Assembly: GCA_017406465.1 (NCBI GenBank)
Contig: JAFQYM010000029.1
Span: 1-64,000 of the forward strand
DNA from: Kiritimatiellia bacterium
GTDB taxonomy: Bacteria; Verrucomicrobiota; Kiritimatiellia; RFP12; UBA1067
Reading direction: 5' to 3'
Length of the DNA stretch: 64,000 nt
The notes beneath the pieces were generated by a model, which saw only the letters and a program-made list of their open reading frames with translations, did not search any database and was not told the DNA's origin. Below, piece after piece: positions 37,301 through 44,882 of the stretch. Each line of letters begins with the position of its first letter. Positions within the stretch are counted from its first letter, which is position 1. Position numbers and translations under genes: made by a program.

Positions 37301-37606
37301 GTCGAGCCGCGTCTCGGCGGTCGGGTCGGCCGCGTAGAATCGGACGTTCGCACCCGCGAGGACTTTCAGCTGATTCACTGCCTCGTAGTTGTTGGTCGCG
37401 CCAAGCTCCACCTCGGCGGTGCAGTCCGCCGGGAAAATCGCCCGGTCGCCGCCTTGGGGATACTTCGTCGTCTGGCCCCAGTTGGCGGGCGTGCGCCAGC
37501 CGTGGTCGTCACCGCCCTCGCCGGTCCAGGTATAGTCCGTGGCGAAAGCCGCTGCGGAGAAAAGCGTGGCGCAGACCGCCACTGTCCAATGATACCCTCT
37601 TGTCAT
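31379..37606 (-). CDS. Giant secreted glycine-rich beta-helix surface protein
   Basis: 2075 residues. Signal peptide MTRGYHWTVAVCATLFSAAAFA, then three W-T-G...N-W modules (about 25, 504 and 1645), a repeat-like region with InlB-type strands (FQYWYGDVAW near 970), and two related glycine-rich beta-helix blocks (about 1270-1420 and 1870-2060) each ending in a G-rich run followed by RIAICEGL or RILVCEKL. No enzyme domain is recognised. The tail is GLGTFIMVR. Two in-frame ATGs (37612 and 37606) share the Shine-Dalgarno GAAAGGA; 37606 is the one conserved in the paralogue and has better spacing. Promoter TTGCAA-17-TATACT upstream. Likely outer-surface structural or adhesive protein (inference). 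Confidence 0.82.
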   Translation of the reverse strand: MTRGYHWTVAVCATLFSAAAFATDYTWTGEGGDDHGWRTPANWGQTTKYPQGGDRAIFPADCTAEVELGATNNYEAVNQLKVLAGANVRFYAADPTAETRLDLKNAWEVDNENNTIEFDHIRVDGGKAMVLGSGAVLTVKNNSDLRLGNTTVKKAARVSILSGSVVSSGWIDADSSVGTLLAVDNATWTASGEFAFKNTATNLLSNGATMKISTNLSINGPNTLLSIDNAALLVKGAANLGTATPGGGRIIFKGGNPMLKGSGTGEFKDSVNNANMTSHFDFDFVVPEGGFAAPPIQWMGQQAFRSNGNSPNGYFRFNVLQSSPALSAGTQTDCMLFYSLNGITSVKATNGDDTTSTQRLSDETGTDTSSSVALWATIGSGTAATPTATGPGCLLNQKATTVARNVITATGTVTALASNGDATHVELWCGTANNAATMENVATVVPDSAPSKISASFSTPEDNGEVTYYFQWRLFDIGEGGVTNYTDATDIFNAATKDTTTYTWQAVNGDWDGDWHDTAHWASDLPSAYGYPRTGNSTAVFPAGTNITVTISDNEKVGTLDLHATKNLTDAANACGVDVTFKGATATGTNKVLTATSININGPLGSLTLDNAALKNGSTALEFGQGFVFSLVNGSDYYQSGSDFRLYRKGARFELHDNSTASAHFFYIGGSGVFVIDNSTYVARSWVGLNANGSGGTFEFFGDHPLIDTAQNNVSFMPYGSAASAAVLTFHVPAGGYSSAPIRCGSKEATNLFKTNGKGGSITLSVADDSPIYSTVGTFADIPLADWSAGSASIDTTLLAYGALPDGGAFTTAAKTIGVTVVSVAHDGRLTVASDAAEALDGYSPALGDSDGYAADDPVTLTAPTDVTSNGIHFTCTGYTLTEYAAGDAATVVSTTTVTDGTSSFNYTFPAGRAEITWHYAESYPVTATAVNDAGATIAKSADYTTATSPVTLTASTTTPGMEFQYWYGDVAWSNRYDNPLTVSGDAAKNICAFFGATAANGATRTLSYNGNVGKEWFDASAWADGVIPGTNDTAVLLNTSTYNLHQSQNKGRVIAPSFAAVGNLVVSNAVLLVGARYARYDGGTQNNNNPAGYWDPDQNGNYAYYLSVSYDETRTEPVGLDVFGDVVLDSYNRSYANGNSGGAVFVGGTAARCPTRVNVAGDLDIVNGAFQVIAGYPFDFVPDASQAVDGGVIEFDNPQEFFRGSNFLKVDGTTRVRAPTATKVHNFLQVGNDFRTGVAVWLDLNDVEVGEGGCITSFFGGYGSFNAQGVSGDRTYSCCPGGHQTGDSYDGGSHGGLGGAGNGNANNVDVYGTPTKTTRVYDYALTPMFPGSRKGGDGGNRGSGSIRLDCATLDLEGGLIATGQDANSKGGAAGGSIWVVCDAFNAGDNCQVLADGGNRKCGGGGGRIAICEGLTPEQVDELFATHEAPADVTVTELSDKLGARVSVEGGTGVVGTYTRGWPGTAYYLINTAGKRTLTVAGDPANLGSPTPAYGPQVFDDGEVIPIAAPETAYVTDDNRSRRVAVGYTLTDTGTGDVVADSSATSDILTIDGDYTLTWKLTTLQHSVDVGVETAGGTITTNAIGAAGGDWQADGSALSVTATPASGYRFAGWTGEIDEAVQYDATLSTNVTGALRVAAVFVSDDAGTATWTGEGDGASFLDDANWSTGKVPGPKSDVVIGTGASVSVSAGLVFNVKSLSVASGASLSILPEGSYATTSWDPRLYPESVSLYDWHDCGVVASGDITVAGTLVAGRRDSAADAKAVAGGAFTIAEGASVTVNGGYRLDLTAPGAKASPALWRIPSALVSAGGAMTVDGELAIYGERLSGSPCKVAAGTLTVGATGVLHSDCGGWGRSSIGGVNVYYSYNDMGGSYNGGAYGGFGGGYNGKPALVTDYGNKNTYGDALRPYLPGSPGGNWDGSFGGGALRIDVTGQISNAGRISANGTQAGGSCGGGSGGGIWISCSKFVNAAGAAVSADGGNNTNNGGGGGGGRILVCEKLDAAKIDALYATGVVPAKVTATEITDANRAEFSAGAISADGGTNINNSATYPCWSGTAGSIWWLRGRGLGTFIMVR

Positions 37607-37637
37607 TTCCATGATTCCTTTCAATTTCTTAAGATAA

Positions 37638-37666
37638 AGTATACCAATTACGCCGTCACATTGCAA
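37638..37666 (-). promoter_or_regulatory. Promoter of the giant glycine-rich protein gene
   Basis: Minus strand TTGCAA (37661-37666), 17-nt spacer, TATACT (37638-37643) with an extended TGG just before it. Leader of about 25 nt with GAAAGGA. Confidence 0.65.
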
Positions 37667-37688
37667 CACCATTGCACAGAATGGAATG

Positions 37689-37769
37689 CTATCTCAAAAT
37701 CGGCTCCGCAGGCGCGAAAAACACAAGCGCGGTGCAGACCGCCACCGTCCCCTGATACTCTCTTGCCAT
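37689..37769 (-). pseudogene. Signal-peptide relic of a third paralogue
   Basis: ATG 37769, preceded by GAGGAAAGGGG, opens a 26-codon frame MAREYQGTVAVCTALVFF... that stops at 37689. It aligns with the signal peptides of the two surface proteins downstream (MTRGYHWTVAVCATLF and MVRWYQWMVAVCATLF). All that follows the signal peptide is missing. It lies between the GH2 giant and the glycine-rich giant. Confidence 0.75.
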
Positions 37770-37882
37770 CCCCTTTCCTCTCCTCATCTTCATTTCATTT
37801 TCTACGACATTGTATGCCAAATCCCTGCTTCAGGGCAACAAGCAAACAGCGCATTCTCGTGTTAAGTCCCCGGGTATGATTA

Positions 37883-40800
37883 CTAGAAAGTCACAGTGTC
37901 CGAAGTGTCCTTGCCCTGCACTCTGATTTCAACCCCGGGCGTGAAGTCCCTTGCCGTAAATACCGCGATATGGTCGACGACAGCCACCGTCTCGGCTGGA
38001 GTCTGACTATCTCCAATGTACATTGACAAGGTGCCGTCTTTGGCGTCGTTGGTGTAGCACTTGATCTTTCTATCGGTCGTCTTCGTGTAGTCCTTGCCAC
38101 AGATATGGACGAACTTATCCTTCGAATTCCATTCCGCCTTGTAGATGTAGAACGTGTCCTTTTTCGTGACGTGGTCGCGTTCCACGAGACCCTTGTTGTT
38201 CAGATATTTCAATTCGTCGTTGGTTGTCGCGTTTTCGCCATCAAGGCACTCCGTGTAGCCCTCTTTTCTGCTTGACACCGCGATGTCGAACAACTGCCAC
38301 TGACCAGTGAAGAGAAGTTGCGGGTAGTTTCGGATTGCGGCGATGTGTCCTTCATGCAACCACATCTGGTACTCGATGTCGTGCCTTGGGTTGTTGCCGG
38401 AGGTCGTCGTGCTCAGGAAGTTCGTGGAATGGCAATGCTGCGTTCCGCCGCATCCATACTCCGAGAGCGCAAGCGGCTTGCTGCGGTCTGTTATGGTGCT
38501 CTTTATGCGCTTGTTCAACTGAGATGAAGGGTCGTTGATCGTCTTGTCGATGTACCATCCGACATAGAGGTTGCAGCCGAACCAATCCACATCAGGGTTG
38601 TTGTAGTACCCAGAGGGGTCGCTGTAGCTGTGCGACATGACATAGCCGACCATGCGCTCCGTGTCCATAGACTTGATGAGGTCGTAGTATCCCTCTATCT
38701 TCTCCTTGCCAAAGGCCTTGTCATCCGTAGTTGTCTCGTTGCTGAGTCCCCAGAACATGATGCATGGGTGGTTAAAGTGCTGTTCGACCATTTCAATGTA
38801 TTGTGTTTCGAGGTGCGTGTAGTAGTCCGAGGGCATCGTCGACTGGAGCTTGTTGACGCATGGCACTTCGGTCTGGACGATGATTCCGAGCTGGTCGCAC
38901 CGGTCGTACACCTCCTTCGGGTGCGGATAGTGCGCGAGGCGGATGAAGTTACACCCCAGCTCCCGTATAATGGCGAACTCCTGGTCGTAGTCGCTGTCGG
39001 TGAGCGCGTTGGCCTTCCCCTCCACGTCGTCGTGCATGCAGACGCCCCTCAGGAGGTAGGGTTCCCCGTTGAGCAGGAAGCCGGTGTAGGTCTCGCCATT
39101 TACCGTCTCATTGATGACGTATTCGTAGTACCGGAATCCGTATGGGCGCTGATACCTGTGGTAAAGTTCCCCGTCCTTGTAGATTTCAAGGGTCACCGTG
39201 TAGAGATGCGGGTTTTTCGTTCCGTTCCACAATTTCAAGTCGCTTCCTGCGATGGTGGTCGTGAAGGTCTGCGCTCTTCCCTCGCTTGCCACCGTGTTTG
39301 TCCAGGCGTACGAATCATCGGAGATGATGCACTTGAGGGACGCGCCGGCCGGGACCTCGGTCTCGACATTGATCGTTGCGTTGGTCGTCGCGGAGGAAGC
39401 GGACACCGTCGAGGTGATGTGGAATCCGTCGTAGCCGTATTTCATCGCAGGAAGGACCGGGCTCGTGAACAGCTTGACGTTGCCGAGCGTGGCGTTGAAG
39501 TTGAAGTCGCCGGCCGCCGGAGCCAAGGAGTTCCTCGTGGTGTTGCACAGTGCCACGCGGATGTTGTTAATTCCACGGTGGACGTATTCGCTTATATCAA
39601 CGAAGAACGCGTTGTAGCCGCCCCAGTGCGTCCCGACATTCACGTCGTCGACGTAAATGTCCGCGCTCTGGTCGGCGTGCTGGAACCACAGGTAGGTTGG
39701 CTGAGCCGCGCTGAGCGTTATGGAGGTGTCGAACGAGAACGTTCCTTTGGAGTAGCTGGACGAGTGTCCGTTTATTCCGTTGACGGAATACGGCGTAGTG
39801 ATGGTGTTGCCGTTGTATCTCCATGTCGTGAGGTCCTTGTTCGACTTCTGGAACGGAGTCTCATGCACGTACACGCAAGTCTGGCTTACTGTCGGGCTCG
39901 TATGGTCCTGATAGGTGGAATACGCCTCGACGATAGTGTCCTCATTGATGGAAATTGGTCCCGTGTACAGGGCGAAATCGCCTGTCTGCCCAAGTCTATA
40001 GTAGATTTCGGCACCTTCCGTTGGGCATTCCAGTTCAATCGTATCGCCGAAAAACGATACTTCGGGCGGCAGCAGCAAAACATCCTCGCACACGAGCCAT
40101 CCCGTAGGTATGCCATTGACGCCTGTCGTCCAGGAAGTTACGTCTGCGGCCTTGACGAATGCGCCGTCGCCAGCCACATTTTTAACCCATCCTTCCAAGC
40201 ACTTGGAGTTGTTGAACCCACTTGTGGCAAGGCATGTGATTTGACTTAGGAGTCCGCATCCCTCGAACATGTGTCCATAACACTCAGCCACCAAGGTCGT
40301 GGCGTTGAGGACAGGAGCCTCTGTGATGGCACATTGTTCGAACATGTACCAGTAGCATCCCTTGGCAAGCGTAGTGGCTGGAAGTTCGGGGGCCTTTGTC
40401 AATGATGTGCAATAGCTAAATAGGGCGCGGTAACAGTAGTCCTTTAGCGTCGTTGCCGGGAGAACGAGGTTTTCCGCCGAAATCACCGGAGCTTTTTTGA
40501 ACAACGAGCAGAATATGTAGCTGCCGCCCTGGAAGGTCGTGCTTTCGGCAAAGTTGTCGCCATCCAGAAGACTCATGATGTTACCTTCGATGTCGTATGT
40601 CGCGGTTCCTCCCTCGAATCCGGAATAATTATTTTTGTCCGTGGCGTATGTCGTGTTGCTCCCCCTGAATCTGACCAAGTTGCCCTGTGCCACGAAAATG
40701 GTCGCCCCTTCAGACGTGGCGGTTAGGGAAGTCCATGCGCCGTTGTCGATGCTGTAATCGATGGTCTTGGTCGCGTTGCCAAACGCTTTCCAACTGATTG

Positions 40801-43800
40801 TTCCAGGTGTGAGCACTCTGAATGTAAGGTAGTCGGCGCTGTAGTCATGTTCCACAGGTGGTATTGTATGCGCCATCCCCATAATCAAGATTACTGTACC
40901 CATCGGGCGGTTCTCAACGGTCATTTCCACCGAAGGTTCGCTTTCCACCGGCAAACCGGCGATGGTATAGACGGCTACGGCCTGATAGGTGTCAGTCGGA
41001 TTGTCCCCCGGCCTGCGCCAATTCACAATCAGCGTTCCGTCTGCGCCTCCTTCGATCACCACGCCGTTCTTCAGCCAGTAGTATGACGTCGCGCCATCCG
41101 CGGACGCCGTGAGCGTGACCGTCTTTCTGACAGAAACCTTCGTTGCGGTCGGGTGGACGTCCGGCGCTGACGCTTCGGAAATGAATTCCGCACTCGGCAT
41201 GTCAGTGGTAGTTAGCGTCTTGTCCCCATCCATGACGATAGAGACTGTCGCTTCGCCCGTAAGACGGTAGCTGGATTCGGCGGCGAAGGTCGCTACGACG
41301 GTGGCATTGCTGAAGACCGTGTAGACACCAGCGTTGCCAACAACCGCCACGTCGTTGGTCGTCACCGAGACGAGCGTCATGTGGTAGGACGTGAGGTCTG
41401 GAATCGTCAAGTTCACGGTCGGGCGCAAGGTGGTGAATGGACCGACAACGTTCGAGCGATGAACCACATGTCCTTCGTTCTCCATGCGCAGACGGAGGTA
41501 ATATTCCGTCTCGGACTCCAGCCCAGAGATTGTGAGAGGGGCGTACCATTGTGTCCCCTGGTTCTCGACACTATCCGAAGACAGAAAAGTCTCGAAATTG
41601 TCAGCCGACGCCTCCAGTCGGATTGTCGCGGTAGTCGCACCAGTGCCAGGGGAATGAAGATACCCCGTAGCGGTAATCATCGTGGTGCCAACCTGGACCG
41701 GACGAGACAAATCATTTGTGACGATATGGCCAGAAGGTGCACCGGGAACTTTTGTCCGGAACTCAACCGGGTCAGTTTCGAAATATACTGGGGGCGCTAG
41801 GTTGTTCGTGAGCGACGCGCGGACGAAGTAGGCCGTGTTGAACGTCAGGGCGGACGCAGAGCCAGTAAGCGTTCCGGCCTCCGTGAGTGTTCCGCTGGCA
41901 TGGAATGTCCAGTAGGTCCCCTCCTCGAAGTCCTCGTCGTCGCAGACTTGGAAGACGCCCAACACACTCGTCGCGCCTTCACCAAGCCCCGTCACGTTCG
42001 CGGCAAAGGTCGCAGTGTGTTGCTCGGTGGCTGTCACAGAGACGGTCGCCTCCGGCGCCTTGGGGTTGACAAATGGGATCGTTTCAATCTTAGGCGAGAG
42101 CGCGCTCACCACTGCATTCGTAGCGAGGACCCGAAGATAGACCGTCCGGTCCTGATCGGACAACATGAACGTACCCGTCCCGCGGCCGATCACGCCCGTA
42201 GCGGACGACAGGGCATTCGTATGGTCAAGATCTCCCTTCCGGAAGCCCCAGACCACAAGAACATCCGCGTAATCGTAGCCATCGCCAGCCCACGCAACAC
42301 GATAGCCGACGGTCGTGAGCCCATGATTCGGACCATCTGGATCATCGACTCGACTGAGGCTTTCAAACGCGACGGCCGGCTCGTACATACCCTGCCCATT
42401 ACCTTGCACATCGTAGCGGAAAATCACGACACCGTTGCCGCCGTTGCCACCCTGCTGGCAGCCCGATTTCGTGCTGCCGCCACCGCCACCACCGCCCTTG
42501 CCGTTTTCACCGCTGTTAGCGTATTCAGAGCCCGGGATATCGGTGTTCTCCATACCACCAGAACCACCACCGCCAAGACCACCGCCGCCGCCGGTGCCAC
42601 CACCGCTTTTGTCGCCGCCACCGCCGCCACCGCCTGCGTAATGGGTCGAAGTGCCGGAAATGGAAGATTGGATGCCATCGCCGCCGCCGCCGCCAGAAAT
42701 CATAGAGCCAATGGAGATCGAGCCGCCAGTCGCCGAAGCGCCGCCGCCGCCGCCACTAACTTTCTTATTACCATCTTGGCTACCCAAGCCGCCGTCATTG
42801 CCCTGTCCTGTTCTTCCAGAACCCGCGGGATTATTCATATGGGAGGCGCCGCCACCGCCACTTCCGCCATCCACACCCGCGCGGCAAGCATCATTTCCAG
42901 AGACAGCGCCATTTCCGCCAGCACCGCCGCCGAATGCGTGGGCGTTGTTGATTATTGAACCGCCAGCCAAAGTAACGAAGGAATCACCGCCATTCTCACC
43001 ATACTGAGCGGAGGACGCGGAAGCAATGCCTCCCGCACCGACCGTCACCTGATAGGTCGCGCCGCCCGTCACGGGAAATGCATCGTAGTAGAGCAGGCCG
43101 CCCGCTCCGCCACCGCCGCCGCCGTTGTAGCCGCCGGGGCCACCGCCCGCAACGACAAGCGCCTCAACGCTGGTTGCGTAGGATGGCGGAACGAATTCGA
43201 ACGTGTCCGTTCCGTCTCGCGCGATGGTGAACGTGTGCACAATGCTGTCACCGTCGCGCTTTACATCGCCGCCCGAACCGATTTCGCCCGCGCCGCTCGT
43301 CGTGAACGTGCCTTCCACGACAGTGGAGTCGAGCGGCTCTGGAAGATTGTTCACTGCTTTAATCTTGAACTGGTAGGGCGTATTGGGAAGAAGCCCCACG
43401 AGGGAGGCAGAAAAGGTATCGTTCGCGGCCAAACCGCCTGCAATTTCCGTCCAAAGGTTCGTTTCAGTGGCGCCATCTGGCCACACCTTGGCGAGAACGC
43501 GGCACGCCGTCGACGTGCCACCGCAGACCGAAATAGATCCCGAGAATTGCGCGAACGCCGCACCGGAGTCGGCAAGTGCAAGCGACGCAACAGGATTGGC
43601 TGCCTCCGCGAAAGTCTGCACAGCTCCATAGTCGATGAAGGCATCGGCCTTCTCCTGCACATAGGAGGCCTTCATCCAGTCCGCGCTTGGCGTAAAAGGA
43701 CCAACACGCACCTCGTCCATGTCGCCAAAGAAGGTCCGCTCGCCTCCCGCGAAACCACCGCCGATATACAAAATACCAGTTCCTGTAACCTGCTTGTAGC

Positions 43801-44830
43801 CAAAATCGCCTTTCGTGCTTTGAACGCCATTCGTATAAAGGACATAGTTACTAACATCTCCAGTTCCTTTTTTTGGATAAGCTGCGTTCCCGTAAGCATA
43901 AATGACATCTATCTTGGTCCATTGATTCTGGACAAGCGGGACTGTTCCTTTGGCTGTCGTTGGCATCGTTTTGTCGGTTGTGTCATTTCCCCAGATTCGC
44001 ATATCGGTGCTGTTGGCTGCCAACTGGAGATGCCAAGCAGGATCGGTCGTGGCTGTTTTGCGCCCGATAAGAACGTTGTAACGAACGCCCTTATTCTGTG
44101 TCGTCGTAATCGTGCCGACCGGGCGCATCCAGAACGATACGACAAAATTTGTGCCGAGCGTGTCGAGTGCGGACAGTGCCGCAGATGAATTGTTGATCTT
44201 GATTGAAGTATCGCTTTTCTGGTTCTCCGTACTGGTGATTCTGCGCGAGGTTCCGACAACGCCATCCTTCGTGTCGCCCTCTGGACCCGAAAGGCCATTC
44301 AAAGCGTTTGTCGTAGAGTCGCTAATGCTGGCAGATGTTCCATAAGCAGTCTCATTCAAGTGCCAGACACCAACATAGTTCGTGAAGGCGTTGCCGTCGC
44401 AAACCTCCTTGCCGGACTTGGACGAGCGGTAGAACATTGCAAACTCGGTATTGTTCTCAAGCGACGGGAGAGAGACCCAGACGAGCGATGTTCCATTGGG
44501 ATTCCACGTGTCGATATCGTATGCGAGCGGCGTTCCGTTCTCATCCACAAAGGCGATGTCGCGGACGGAGTCCTGAAGATCCGTTCCCGAGAACATCATA
44601 TCCGAGTATTGGAATCCGTCGATTCCGCTTTCGGAGATTCGCACGAGGACTGGGAAGTTCTCGAGCGCCGCAGAACCAGTATAGTTCGTGACGGTCAGCA
44701 CTGTGCCGCGGGAGAACCCATCGGGCTTGATCGCCTCAAGGTTCGAGATCGCGGCCCGTGCGGACAGCGCGAGCGCATGCGCGGTGACCGTAACCGCCAA
44801 AGCGGCTGTCATCAGTTTTTTAACGTTCAT
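37883..44830 (-). CDS. 2315-residue composite surface GH2 glycosidase
   Basis: Domains in order, positions rough: signal peptide 1-27; DUF2341 (30-155, NFPVLVRISESGIDGF); LamG/concanavalin-like (155-395, MDEVRVG); fibronectin-like (405-500); ALK-type glycine-rich domain (540-800); further Ig/fibronectin-like strands (800-1300); BspA-like repeats (1410-1545, with the ELPATTLAKGCYWYMF type unit); chitobiase-type beta domain (1583-1657); GH2 sandwich and TIM barrel (1660-2310). Catalytic glutamates are seen in FWGLSNE (acid/base, near 2028) and LSEYGCGG (nucleophile, near 2123), so the hydrolase should be active, probably on beta-galactosides or related sugars. Shine-Dalgarno GGGGGAG. Follows the GH109 gene by 52 nt. 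Confidence 0.88.
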   Translation of the reverse strand: MNVKKLMTAALAVTVTAHALALSARAAISNLEAIKPDGFSRGTVLTVTNYTGSAALENFPVLVRISESGIDGFQYSDMMFSGTDLQDSVRDIAFVDENGTPLAYDIDTWNPNGTSLVWVSLPSLENNTEFAMFYRSSKSGKEVCDGNAFTNYVGVWHLNETAYGTSASISDSTTNALNGLSGPEGDTKDGVVGTSRRITSTENQKSDTSIKINNSSAALSALDTLGTNFVVSFWMRPVGTITTTQNKGVRYNVLIGRKTATTDPAWHLQLAANSTDMRIWGNDTTDKTMPTTAKGTVPLVQNQWTKIDVIYAYGNAAYPKKGTGDVSNYVLYTNGVQSTKGDFGYKQVTGTGILYIGGGFAGGERTFFGDMDEVRVGPFTPSADWMKASYVQEKADAFIDYGAVQTFAEAANPVASLALADSGAAFAQFSGSISVCGGTSTACRVLAKVWPDGATETNLWTEIAGGLAANDTFSASLVGLLPNTPYQFKIKAVNNLPEPLDSTVVEGTFTTSGAGEIGSGGDVKRDGDSIVHTFTIARDGTDTFEFVPPSYATSVEALVVAGGGPGGYNGGGGGGAGGLLYYDAFPVTGGATYQVTVGAGGIASASSAQYGENGGDSFVTLAGGSIINNAHAFGGGAGGNGAVSGNDACRAGVDGGSGGGGASHMNNPAGSGRTGQGNDGGLGSQDGNKKVSGGGGGASATGGSISIGSMISGGGGGDGIQSSISGTSTHYAGGGGGGGDKSGGGTGGGGGLGGGGSGGMENTDIPGSEYANSGENGKGGGGGGGSTKSGCQQGGNGGNGVVIFRYDVQGNGQGMYEPAVAFESLSRVDDPDGPNHGLTTVGYRVAWAGDGYDYADVLVVWGFRKGDLDHTNALSSATGVIGRGTGTFMLSDQDRTVYLRVLATNAVVSALSPKIETIPFVNPKAPEATVSVTATEQHTATFAANVTGLGEGATSVLGVFQVCDDEDFEEGTYWTFHASGTLTEAGTLTGSASALTFNTAYFVRASLTNNLAPPVYFETDPVEFRTKVPGAPSGHIVTNDLSRPVQVGTTMITATGYLHSPGTGATTATIRLEASADNFETFLSSDSVENQGTQWYAPLTISGLESETEYYLRLRMENEGHVVHRSNVVGPFTTLRPTVNLTIPDLTSYHMTLVSVTTNDVAVVGNAGVYTVFSNATVVATFAAESSYRLTGEATVSIVMDGDKTLTTTDMPSAEFISEASAPDVHPTATKVSVRKTVTLTASADGATSYYWLKNGVVIEGGADGTLIVNWRRPGDNPTDTYQAVAVYTIAGLPVESEPSVEMTVENRPMGTVILIMGMAHTIPPVEHDYSADYLTFRVLTPGTISWKAFGNATKTIDYSIDNGAWTSLTATSEGATIFVAQGNLVRFRGSNTTYATDKNNYSGFEGGTATYDIEGNIMSLLDGDNFAESTTFQGGSYIFCSLFKKAPVISAENLVLPATTLKDYCYRALFSYCTSLTKAPELPATTLAKGCYWYMFEQCAITEAPVLNATTLVAECYGHMFEGCGLLSQITCLATSGFNNSKCLEGWVKNVAGDGAFVKAADVTSWTTGVNGIPTGWLVCEDVLLLPPEVSFFGDTIELECPTEGAEIYYRLGQTGDFALYTGPISINEDTIVEAYSTYQDHTSPTVSQTCVYVHETPFQKSNKDLTTWRYNGNTITTPYSVNGINGHSSSYSKGTFSFDTSITLSAAQPTYLWFQHADQSADIYVDDVNVGTHWGGYNAFFVDISEYVHRGINNIRVALCNTTRNSLAPAAGDFNFNATLGNVKLFTSPVLPAMKYGYDGFHITSTVSASSATTNATINVETEVPAGASLKCIISDDSYAWTNTVASEGRAQTFTTTIAGSDLKLWNGTKNPHLYTVTLEIYKDGELYHRYQRPYGFRYYEYVINETVNGETYTGFLLNGEPYLLRGVCMHDDVEGKANALTDSDYDQEFAIIRELGCNFIRLAHYPHPKEVYDRCDQLGIIVQTEVPCVNKLQSTMPSDYYTHLETQYIEMVEQHFNHPCIMFWGLSNETTTDDKAFGKEKIEGYYDLIKSMDTERMVGYVMSHSYSDPSGYYNNPDVDWFGCNLYVGWYIDKTINDPSSQLNKRIKSTITDRSKPLALSEYGCGGTQHCHSTNFLSTTTSGNNPRHDIEYQMWLHEGHIAAIRNYPQLLFTGQWQLFDIAVSSRKEGYTECLDGENATTNDELKYLNNKGLVERDHVTKKDTFYIYKAEWNSKDKFVHICGKDYTKTTDRKIKCYTNDAKDGTLSMYIGDSQTPAETVAVVDHIAVFTARDFTPGVEIRVQGKDTSDTVTF

Positions 44831-44882
44831 TTTCTTGGCTCCCCCTTTTTATACGTTTCAATTCCCACCGCCCTCCGGACGC

